From: Spirochaetaceae bacterium
GTDB lineage: Bacteria; Spirochaetota; Spirochaetia; Treponematales; Breznakiellaceae
Reading direction: 5' to 3'
NCBI GenBank assembly: GCA_031290405.1
Contig: JAITNO010000089.1
Coordinates: forward strand, 1-6,777
Length of the DNA: 6,777 bases
The notes under the pieces were generated by a model. The model was given only the letters and a program-made list of their open reading frames with translations. It was not told where the DNA came from and ran no database searches. Each line of letters starts with the position of its first letter. Position 1 is the first letter of the stretch. Of this stretch, positions 1 through 5,790 are shown in pieces. A program made the translations under genes and the position numbers.

Positions 1-54
1 TGTTAACCCCATTTTGACCCCCGTCTTGTCTCTCTGACGGACAGTCTGTCTTAA

Positions 55-81
55 TTTGGGTTACATTTTCTAAATGAGGCA
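55..81. repeat. Direct repeat, copy 1
   Basis: The first 16 bases, TTTGGGTTACATTTTC (55-70), are identical to 90-105. The copy then reads TAAATGAGGCA, against AATGAGGCA in copy 2, a two-base length difference. The copies start 35 bases apart. This is seen directly in the sequence; the function is unknown. Confidence 0.85.
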
Positions 82-89
82 AAATCCTT

Positions 90-114
90 TTTGGGTTACA
101 TTTTCAATGAGGCA
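90..114. repeat. Direct repeat, copy 2
   Basis: Second copy of the TTTGGGTTACATTTTC / AATGAGGCA repeat. It lies 69 bases upstream of the pduL start, so it could be a transposase-binding site left by an insertion sequence or a regulator-binding site of the pduL promoter region. Confidence 0.85.
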
Positions 115-124
115 CTGCGCCCTC

Positions 125-130
125 TTGACA
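125..130 (+). promoter_or_regulatory. Possible -35 box upstream of pduL
   Basis: A perfect TTGACA hexamer lies 52 bases before the pduL start codon. At the expected 17-base spacing the -10 position reads TAGCGT (148-153), only three of six matches to TATAAT, so the promoter is unproven. TACTAT at 161-166 is a better -10 by sequence but is too far from this box and too close to the ribosome binding site. Confidence 0.2.
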
Positions 131-182
131 GGCGGAGCGTTTCACGGTAGCGTGGTCGAATACTATATTTTAGGAGGAAAGA

Positions 183-767
183 ATGGGATACAACGTAGAA
201 GTTGGCATTTCCAACAAACATCTGCATCTTGCGGATGCCGATCTTGAAAGGCTTTTTGGCGCGGGGCACAAGCTTACCGTTAAAAAGGAATTGAAGCAGC
301 CGGGGCAGTATGCGTCTGACGAATTGGTCGACATTGTTGGCCCTAAGGGGACGCTCAAGGGTGTGCGGGTGCTGGGCCCCACGCGCAAGGAGTCTCAGGT
401 TGAGCTTGCTCAGACTGACGCGCGCGCGATTGGGCTTTCGCTGCCTGTCCGCGAGTCGGGCGTTTTGGACGGCAGTCCGGGCGTTAAGCTGGTTGGGCCC
501 AAGGGCGAGCTGGAGTTGAAGAAGGGCGCGATTATTGCGTTGCGCCACATTCACCTTTCGCCGGCGCAGGCTAAGGAGGCCGGCGTCAAGGACAAGGACT
601 GGGTGACGGTTAAGACGACCGGTTCGCGCCCGTTGATTTTTGAGGATGTGCTTATTCGCTCCGGCGATGCCCACACCCGTGAATTCCACGTCGACACCGA
701 CGAGGGCAATGCCGCCGGCATCAAGAATGACGATACGGTGGAGATCCTGGGAATTCAAAAGAAATAA
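183..767 (+). CDS. pduL: Phosphate acyltransferase, PduL type
   Basis: The product interconverts acyl-CoA and acyl-phosphate (acetyl-CoA/acetyl-phosphate or propanoyl-CoA), using two metal ions, usually zinc. The 194 residues contain both PduL beta-barrel halves. Metal and active-site residues are all present: His13 and His15 (NKHLHL), Arg68 (GPTRKE), Glu74 (SQVE), His122 and His124 (RHIHL) and His169 (FHVDTDEGNAA). Their spacing agrees with the positions I recall for the structurally characterised Rhodopseudomonas PduL, shifted by a constant 35 residues. Those missing 35 N-terminal residues correspond to the microcompartment-targeting extension, so this is probably a cytosolic housekeeping enzyme standing in for Pta in acetate metabolism. 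The start is fixed by TAGGAGGA (171-178) ahead of the ATG. No acetate kinase or microcompartment shell gene is visible. The lipoprotein gene follows after 24 bases and may be co-transcribed. Substrate preference cannot be read from the sequence. Confidence 0.93.
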   Translation: MGYNVEVGISNKHLHLADADLERLFGAGHKLTVKKELKQPGQYASDELVDIVGPKGTLKGVRVLGPTRKESQVELAQTDARAIGLSLPVRESGVLDGSPGVKLVGPKGELELKKGAIIALRHIHLSPAQAKEAGVKDKDWVTVKTTGSRPLIFEDVLIRSGDAHTREFHVDTDEGNAAGIKNDDTVEILGIQKK

Positions 768-791
768 TTTTTTAAGGCCGATAATGGGGGC

Positions 792-1457
792 ATGAATAGA
801 GTTGCTTTTATTTATGCCTTCATGTTGGTTCTGCTCTTTTTGGGCTGCAGTTCGGCGAAAAAAGCCTTGTATGCCGAAGAGAGCGTCGGCAGCATTGCCT
901 TTGCCTCGCCGCGCATTCCCGTAAACGTCCCCAAAGAAACGCCTAAAATCGAGCCTCCCGCCGTGCCGTTGCACATTCTTGGCAAGGGAAGCATGGACGG
1001 CGCGACGCTTGCCCGCTTCCTGCGGAACACAAACCCGCTGATAGAAAAAAAGTTTGCCGAAGATTTTGCGGAGATCTATGTTGAGGAGGCGGCGGTCGAG
1101 GGGGTGAACCACGACGTCGCCTTTTCCCAGATGTGTCTGGAAACGGGGTTCCTCTCCTACGGCGGGCTTGTAACGCCCGATATGAATAACTTTTGCGGTC
1201 TGGGGAGCACGGGCGCGGGCGTCGCGGGGGAACGCTTCCCTACGCCGCGCATTGGCGTGCGCGCCCAGATTCAGCATCTGAAGGTTTATGCCACGGGCGC
1301 GCCGTTAAAGCGGGAGCTGGTCGACCCCCGCCGTCAGTATGTGAGCGCGGGGTCGGCTCCGACTATCGACGGGCTGTCCGGCTCGTGGGCGAGCGACGGC
1401 GAGTACGCTCAAAAGATAAAGAATATACTGAGCCGGCTCTACCGGGGTTCATTCTGA
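792..1457 (+). CDS. Glucosaminidase-domain lipoprotein (peptidoglycan hydrolase)
   Basis: A predicted exported lipoprotein that would cut the glycan backbone of peptidoglycan next to N-acetylglucosamine. Residues 1-19 form a lipoprotein signal peptide ending in the lipobox LFLGC, with Cys19 as the lipidated residue. A Pro-rich linker covers about 40-62. The catalytic domain is about 85-218. Its marks are FSQMCLETGFL, with Glu117 as the probable catalytic acid, the NNFCGLG segment (132-138; the family usually has NNLFGIK-like sequence here), and the C-terminal SWASDGEYAQKI (198-209). This is the short mannosyl-glycoprotein endo-beta-N-acetylglucosaminidase-like domain, also annotated in Bax-like proteins. 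Its length of 221 residues suits a single-domain enzyme. The start is the only one that gives a complete signal peptide; the nearby Shine-Dalgarno (GGGGG at 786-790) is poor and very close, with AAGG at 774-777 further off. The 3' end overlaps the opposing GH3 gene by 9 bases. Fold and location are fairly certain; the exact cleavage specificity is not. Confidence 0.85.
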   Translation: MNRVAFIYAFMLVLLFLGCSSAKKALYAEESVGSIAFASPRIPVNVPKETPKIEPPAVPLHILGKGSMDGATLARFLRNTNPLIEKKFAEDFAEIYVEEAAVEGVNHDVAFSQMCLETGFLSYGGLVTPDMNNFCGLGSTGAGVAGERFPTPRIGVRAQIQHLKVYATGAPLKRELVDPRRQYVSAGSAPTIDGLSGSWASDGEYAQKIKNILSRLYRGSF

Positions 1458-2669
1458 CGCGGCGGTAGGTTCGGGGATTAAGCCTAAGCGCAGCTTTTGT
1501 TCGATGATCCGCGAGGCGGCGTCGACGAGGGTCTTTCTCGCGAGGGTCCCGTCGCGCAGACCGACGAGGATGGCGTTGTGGACGGAGGCTAGGTTGGCCG
1601 GCCAGGCCATGACCATGCTGCAGCCGGCGTTTAAGGCGGCGACGCAGTTCTCTTCCACGGAGAGGGCGGAGGAAACGGCGCCCATGGAAAAGTCGTCGGC
1701 AAGGATGATGGCGCCGAAGTTCCCTTTGGCGATTAAGTTGTCTTGTATCACGATGGGCGACAGGCTTGCGTTGCGCGCCCCGTCCCAGGCCTGGACGACG
1801 GCGTGGGAAATCATGACGCCGCTGGGCGCCGCTTGTGCGAGGACCTCGTAGAACACAGCCGCTTTCTTTTCCACATCGGCGCCGCGAAGGTAGGGCAGGC
1901 TTTTATGCGGGTCAACGCCCGAATTGCCGGGAAAGTGTTTTATCACGCAGGCGACGTTTCCCTTTCGCATACCCTCTACAAACGCGATGGAAGCCTTGCG
2001 AACCCAATCGCTTTCGCTGCCATAGGAGCGCTCGCCTAAAAAAGATGCGTTGTCGTCGTCTAAAAGCTCCGCAACGGGGGCCAGATTCATGTTGATGCCG
2101 AGCGCGGCCATCTCCCGCGCGGCGCGGCGGGCGTCCTCCCCGATTTTCTTTAACGCGGCGGCCTCTCCCTCCATCTTGGCAAGATTCCCGTATGATAAGG
2201 CCGAAGGCAGCCGCTCCACCTCGGCGCCAAAGCGGTGAACCGCGCCGCCTTCGTTGTCAACGGCGATAAACGGGGCCGGCGCGCCTCTGCCGCCCGACGC
2301 GTCGTCGTAGAGGGCGGCGATCTCGGCCGTCATGTTCCGTATCGAACGTTTGTCTGTCGCCAAATTCTTGCGGAACAGCATGATCGCGCCCGGCTTAACC
2401 CTTTCCAGCCGCGCCCGCTCGCCTGCGTCCAACGCCGGCGCGGCGTCGATGCCGCCCATGATAAGCTGCCCCGCAAGTTCCCCGTCGCTTAACGCCAGGG
2501 CCAGGGCGCGGGCCTGAGCCCGTATCGACGCCGCCGCGTTGCCGTCGTCGATACGGGCAATGCTCGCGCCCGCGCCGCCCGCGCGCTTGGCGCCGTCGCA
2601 CGCCGAGGAGCCAATCGCAAGCGCGGCAATCGCGAAGACTGCCGCGCCCGCCTTAACTGTGTTTTTCAT
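1449..2669 (-). CDS. GH3 beta-N-acetylhexosaminidase-like lipoprotein (NagZ-related)
   Basis: A glycoside hydrolase family 3 enzyme of the NagZ branch, which releases N-acetylglucosamine from muropeptides or other beta-GlcNAc chains. The 406-residue product has an N-terminal signal sequence with GSSAC (Cys24 as probable lipid attachment), then a TIM barrel from about 55 to 395. Visible motifs are DNEGG (138-142, substrate pocket), GERSYG (212-217), KHFPGNSGVDPH (244-255) carrying the Asp253-x-His255 acid/base dyad typical of NagZ, and LADDFSMGA (323-331), where Asp325 is the likely nucleophile. The acid/base loop is two residues shorter than the usual KHFPGHG...DSH form and has Asn in place of the second His. 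An in-frame ATG exists 39 codons upstream, but the ATG at 2669 has a perfect AAGGAGG five bases ahead and opens a signal peptide. The export signal points to the periplasm, unlike cytoplasmic NagZ of Escherichia coli. Activity on muropeptides is inferred. Confidence 0.9.
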   Translation of the reverse strand: MKNTVKAGAAVFAIAALAIGSSACDGAKRAGGAGASIARIDDGNAAASIRAQARALALALSDGELAGQLIMGGIDAAPALDAGERARLERVKPGAIMLFRKNLATDKRSIRNMTAEIAALYDDASGGRGAPAPFIAVDNEGGAVHRFGAEVERLPSALSYGNLAKMEGEAAALKKIGEDARRAAREMAALGINMNLAPVAELLDDDNASFLGERSYGSESDWVRKASIAFVEGMRKGNVACVIKHFPGNSGVDPHKSLPYLRGADVEKKAAVFYEVLAQAAPSGVMISHAVVQAWDGARNASLSPIVIQDNLIAKGNFGAIILADDFSMGAVSSALSVEENCVAALNAGCSMVMAWPANLASVHNAILVGLRDGTLARKTLVDAASRIIEQKLRLGLIPEPTAASE

Positions 2670-2674
2670 AAACG

Positions 2675-2681
2675 CCTCCTT
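2675..2681 (-). promoter_or_regulatory. Shine-Dalgarno of the GH3 gene (decides the start)
   Basis: Read on the minus strand the site is AAGGAGG, separated from the ATG at 2669 by CGTTT. This is the strongest ribosome binding site in the window. It selects the start that yields a signal peptide over the longer in-frame option at 2786. Confidence 0.8.
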
Positions 2682-2903
2682 AGGTATGCGCAAAGGTTGT
2701 GCAAGGAACAAACTGCGTCCGTTCCCCATGGGCAATCCGGCTGTTGCGGCAACGCGCTTGCGAGGGAATTCACCCCGCTTCCCCAATCCCCATCCGCCGC
2801 CATGCTATCATGCGGGAAGGGACCCGTCAAGGTTTCTTTCGCCGCCGCATGGGCAAGACGAACCCTTACACGCGCCGCGAGGGATGCCGATACTGTAAGG
2901 GAT
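2682..2903. other. Divergent intergenic region
   Basis: This region must hold the promoters for the GH3 gene (minus) and the secreted-protein gene (plus). The best visible candidate is an extended -10 on the plus strand, TGCTATCAT at 2803-2811 (five of six matches to TATAAT, with the TG extension). It has no recognisable -35 and would give a leader of roughly 85 bases for the gene at 2904. No convincing minus-strand promoter, riboswitch or RNA gene was seen. Reading frames crossing this stretch are open on both strands but have no ribosome binding sites. Confidence 0.35.
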
Positions 2904-3596
2904 ATGCGTCGTCTGTCTTTCTGTTGTGCCGTGCTGGTTTGTTGCGCGCCCGCCCTCCCGCCGATTTTTTCTGAAGAGGTTTTGCGCGGGGGAGTTGTCG
3001 TGGAGTTGGAGCCCGTGTATGCGGTTTTTTTGGGGCTGCCCTCTCCCATCGACCGTGAAACGGCCAGCCGCTGGGCGCTGGAGGACAGCGCGGCGGCGTT
3101 TTCCGGCATGATTTACGGCTGGACGTTTGAATACGAGCCCGGCGAGCGCGCCCGCATGATCGAAGAGGCCGTCGAACTGTCGCCGCTGGGGGCAGTGCCG
3201 TTTGGCGATGAGCGCCTTCGCGTTACCGATGTCCGGTCGGGCGACGGGATTCTGTCGGTGTGGAGCGATTATACGCTGGCGCCGGAACAAGCGTATCGGA
3301 TGGACGCGTGGAAGGCCTCCAACACGGTCGGCGTCAACGCGACGGGGACTGCGCCGCTTCAGGGGGCGGCAGGCGCGAAGGAGCGGCGGGACATCAAGTT
3401 TGCGGCGCTGGAAGACGCGGTAAAAAAGGCGATACGCGCGCATCTGCGTCTGACCAATAAGAACCGGCCCGGCTCGGCGGCGGGGCGCATAGCCCTTGAG
3501 CGGTTCCCTGAGTTCGCCGTCGCCGACGGCCGGTGGACGGCGCACGCGCGCTTCAGGCTGCACGTTGCGTCCGTCACGCCTTTTGCGGTGCATTGA
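2904..3596 (+). CDS. Secreted protein of unknown function, spirochaete-type
   Basis: A 230-residue protein whose first 23 residues look like a Sec signal peptide: MRR, then a hydrophobic core rich in Cys (FCCAVLVCCAPALPP), with cleavage likely near IFS/EEV. No good lipobox is present because the Cys residues are preceded by Val or Cys, though a lipoprotein cannot be fully excluded. The mature part has a charged, aromatic core, SGMIYGWTFEYEPGERAR (67-84), followed by ELSPLGAVPFGDERLRV (91-107). I recall this pattern from conserved hypothetical proteins of Treponema, but I know of no assigned function. A Lys/Arg-rich helix-like stretch (159-182) follows, and the end carries alternating hydrophobic residues suggesting beta strands. 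The start was chosen because the signal peptide begins exactly there; the Shine-Dalgarno (AAGGG, 2897-2901) is unusually close to the ATG. It precedes glmS by 72 bases and might be co-transcribed. A periplasmic or envelope location is inferred. Confidence 0.75.
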   Translation: MRRLSFCCAVLVCCAPALPPIFSEEVLRGGVVVELEPVYAVFLGLPSPIDRETASRWALEDSAAAFSGMIYGWTFEYEPGERARMIEEAVELSPLGAVPFGDERLRVTDVRSGDGILSVWSDYTLAPEQAYRMDAWKASNTVGVNATGTAPLQGAAGAKERRDIKFAALEDAVKKAIRAHLRLTNKNRPGSAAGRIALERFPEFAVADGRWTAHARFRLHVASVTPFAVH

Positions 3597-3668
3597 CGGG
3601 CATGAGGCGGTCGGCGTTGCCCAGTCAGGGGGCTTGTGCCATTCTACGAAGGAGAAAAAGGGGGAACG

Positions 3669-5525
3669 ATGTGCGGAATCACCGGTTACATAGGGTATAA
3701 AGAGGCGACGCCGCGGCTGCTCGCCATGCTGAAAAAGCTTGAGTATCGGGGCTACGATTCGGCAGGCGTCGCCACGCTCTGCGACGGCGTCCTTGCCGTG
3801 CGGAAGATGAAGGGGCCCCTCTCGACGCTGGCCAACGCCCTTTCGACGGAGCGCATGGCCGGAACGCTGGGCGTCGGGCATACGCGCTGGGCCACGCACG
3901 GCGAGCCGTCCGACGTGAACGCGCACCCCCACACCGACGTTTCAGGCCGCATCGCCGTCGTGCACAACGGCATCATCGAAAATTACGCCGCGCTGAAAGG
4001 TTTTCTGCAAGAACGCGGCGTCGCCTTCCGCAGCGACACGGACACCGAAGTCGTCGCTCATCTGCTCAACTATTATTACACGCGCGAATCCGGCGGCGGG
4101 CACAACGCCCTGCTCGACGCGACGCTCAAAACCGTCTCGAAGCTCGAAGGCTCCTACTCGCTGGGCATCGTGGCAAGCGACTACCCCGACAGGATCATCG
4201 GCGCCCGCAAGGACAGCCCGCTCATCGTGGGACTGGGAGTGGGGGAGAATTACCTCGCCTCCGACGTGCCCGCCCTCCTGTCATACACGCGGGACGTATG
4301 CTACCTGAACGAGCGGGAGCTTGCCGTCCTCTATCGCGACCGCGTCGCGCTCTACAACGACTCAGGCGAACGGATCGTCCGCCAGCCCACCCGCGTCGAC
4401 TGGGACGTCGAGTCCGCCGAAAAAGGCGGCTACGCCCACTTCATGCTGAAAGAGATCCACGAGCAGGACAAGGCCCTTTCCAACACGCTGGGCTCCCGAC
4501 TGCGCCACAGCGCAGGCGAAGCCGCCTCCATCGACTTTGACGAGATACGGCTGGACGCATCGTGGGCCGCCGCGAAGCGCGTCGTCATCATCGCCTGCGG
4601 CACCGCCTACCATGCCGGCGTCGTCGGGAAATACGCCTTCGAACATTTTGCGCGCCTGGCCGTCGAAGTCGACATCGCCTCCGAGTATCGCTACCGCAAC
4701 CCGCTCATCGACGGGGGCGACATCTTCATCGCGATAAGCCAGTCGGGAGAGACGGCGGACACCCTGGCCGCCATGCGCCAGGCAAAAAAAGGCGGCGGCC
4801 GCATCCTCGCCATCACCAACACCGTCGGCTCCACCCTCTCCCGCGAAGCCGACCTCGTCCTCTACACCCGGGCCGGGCCGGAAATCGCCGTCGCCTCGAC
4901 AAAAGCCTTCACCACGCAGCTGATGTGCGTCTACCTCCTCGCCCTGCGCCTGGGCGAGCTGCGCGGAACCCTAAGCGCCGACGACGGCAAGGACACACTC
5001 CGCGCGCTCGCAAACATCCCCCAGCAAGTGCGCCGGATATTAGACAAGGAAACCGCCCTCCAAAAAGCCGCCGCGCGGCGCTTCAGCAAGCGCAGCGTCT
5101 TCTTCATCGGAAGGCTCTTCGATTACGCCACCGCCCTGGAAAGCGCGCTCAAACTCAAGGAGATAAGCTACACCCACTCCGAAGCGTTCGCCGCGGGGGA
5201 ACTCAAGCACGGAGCCATCGCCCTCGTCGACAAAGCCACGCTCGTCGTCGCCATAGCCACGCAACGCCCACTCTTCGACAAGATCATCTCGAACATCAGA
5301 GAAGTGGCCTCGCGCGGCGCCGAAGTCCTCGTCGTTACCTACGAAGGCGAGCGGGCCTTCGACGCCGTAGCCAACGAGATCGTCGCCATCCCGGAAACCC
5401 GCGACGCGCTCTCCCCCCTCCTCGCGATCGTCCCCCTGCAACTCTTCGCCTACTACTGCGCCGTCCAGAAAGGCAACGACCCCGACAAACCCCGCAACCT
5501 CGCCAAAAGCGTTACCGTCGAATAG
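3669..5525 (+). CDS. glmS: Glutamine--fructose-6-phosphate aminotransferase (isomerizing)
   Basis: The product makes glucosamine-6-phosphate from fructose-6-phosphate and glutamine in the cytoplasm, the entry step to UDP-GlcNAc and peptidoglycan. The start must be at 3669 because Cys2 becomes the N-terminal nucleophile after Met removal; an in-frame ATG 11 codons upstream would bury it. The class II amidotransferase domain (about 2-235) shows RGYDSAG (28-34), GHTRWATHG (70-78), HNG (99-101) and SDTDTE (122-127). Two SIS sugar-isomerase domains follow, with ACGTAYHAG (309-317), SQSGETADTL (357-366), STKAFTTQL (410-418) and KEISYTHSEAFAAGELKHG (497-515). Glu498, His514 and Lys613 match E. coli Glu488, His504 and Lys603 at a constant offset of ten, and the C-terminus DKPRNLAKSVTVE is canonical. 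Length is 618, near the usual 600-620. No glmS ribozyme is seen in the short leader. G/C strand skew changes sign inside this gene near 3.9 kb. Confidence 0.97.
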   Translation: MCGITGYIGYKEATPRLLAMLKKLEYRGYDSAGVATLCDGVLAVRKMKGPLSTLANALSTERMAGTLGVGHTRWATHGEPSDVNAHPHTDVSGRIAVVHNGIIENYAALKGFLQERGVAFRSDTDTEVVAHLLNYYYTRESGGGHNALLDATLKTVSKLEGSYSLGIVASDYPDRIIGARKDSPLIVGLGVGENYLASDVPALLSYTRDVCYLNERELAVLYRDRVALYNDSGERIVRQPTRVDWDVESAEKGGYAHFMLKEIHEQDKALSNTLGSRLRHSAGEAASIDFDEIRLDASWAAAKRVVIIACGTAYHAGVVGKYAFEHFARLAVEVDIASEYRYRNPLIDGGDIFIAISQSGETADTLAAMRQAKKGGGRILAITNTVGSTLSREADLVLYTRAGPEIAVASTKAFTTQLMCVYLLALRLGELRGTLSADDGKDTLRALANIPQQVRRILDKETALQKAAARRFSKRSVFFIGRLFDYATALESALKLKEISYTHSEAFAAGELKHGAIALVDKATLVVAIATQRPLFDKIISNIREVASRGAEVLVVTYEGERAFDAVANEIVAIPETRDALSPLLAIVPLQLFAYYCAVQKGNDPDKPRNLAKSVTVE

Positions 5526-5790
5526 AAAGAAGGGTGAGGAGGGGGGCGCGCCCCCCTGAGCGCGCACTTCGTTGCGCGATGGGTCGTACCCGCCCCCCCG
5601 CCCGGCGCCCCAAAGCGGGAGAGCGCCGCCCACGGACACAAAGCCCATCGCACAAGGCGCAGCGCCGTAGGCCGCTACAAAAAAACCTCCCAGACCCACC
5701 ACTCGCCCAGCCCCCTTCACCGGAGGAACGCCGCCGCCCAAACACAAAGAACAAGGACTTGACGTAACAACGCTCGCCGGATAGGATGAT
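5526..5790. other. GC-rich hairpin-prone intergenic region
   Basis: No supportable gene lies here; reading frames through it are shadows of glmS or antisense frames without ribosome binding sites. The stretch is very rich in C and contains several nested inverted repeats: an 18-base palindrome at 5540-5557, CGCGCA/TGCGCG (5561-5566 with 5573-5578), GGGT/ACCC around 5581-5591, CGGCGC/GCGCCG (5603-5608 with 5623-5628), and a longer-range GCGATGGG/CCCATCGC pair (5576-5583 with 5644-5651) that would enclose the previous ones. An RNA from this strand could fold into one branched structure. Whether it is a glmS 3' untranslated region, a REP-like element or an untranslated RNA cannot be decided by eye. 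Confidence 0.5.
5540..5557 (+). terminator. Palindrome after glmS, possible transcription terminator
   Basis: AGGGGGGCGCGCCCCCCT is a perfect 18-base palindrome starting 15 bases after the glmS stop codon. As RNA it would give a very stable stem with a four-base loop. A second hairpin, CGCGCA-cttcgt-TGCGCG (5561-5578), follows at once. Neither is followed by a T run, so a classical intrinsic terminator is not shown. An RNA 3'-end stabilising hairpin or a REP-like palindrome is as likely. Confidence 0.35.

Larger units (their letters stand above)
1..114. mobile_element. Possible IS21-type insertion sequence end or remnant
   Basis: The window opens with TGTTAACCCCATTTTGACCC, a TGT-starting, CATTTTGACCCC-containing sequence of the kind found at the outer ends of IS21-family elements (istA/istB type). 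It is followed by two direct repeats of a GGGTTACATTTTC...AATGAGGCA motif, similar in style to the repeated inner transposase-binding sites of those elements. No transposase gene is present in the window. The stretch is visibly AT-richer than the flanking genes. Two readings are possible: a left and a right end brought together by internal deletion (a small non-autonomous relic), or the edge of an element lying to the left. The family assignment is from memory of end sequences, not from a search, and the repeats could equally be regulatory. Confidence 0.3.

Noticed and set aside
40..50. Intrinsic terminator GACAGTCTGTC followed by TTAATTT
   Set aside because: A realistic hairpin has only four base pairs and the T tract is interrupted; too weak to call.
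96..1277. Minus-strand open frame of 393 codons
   Set aside because: Antisense to pduL and the lipoprotein gene, both of which have clear family motifs; its own translation shows none.
2670..2786. Longer start for the GH3 gene
   Set aside because: The 39 extra codons would bury the signal peptide and the perfect AAGGAGG site inside the coding region.
3597..3668. glmS ribozyme/riboswitch upstream of glmS
   Set aside because: The leader is only 72 bases and lacks recognisable core elements of the glmS ribozyme, which is in any case mainly a Firmicutes element.
2808..3932. Minus-strand open frame of 374 codons
   Set aside because: Antisense to the secreted-protein gene and to the start of glmS, with Arg-rich shadow composition and no family signal.
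4562..5767. Long plus-strand open frame of 401 codons inside glmS
   Set aside because: A shifted-frame shadow of glmS with an Arg/Pro/His-rich, low-complexity translation typical of GC-rich out-of-frame reading.
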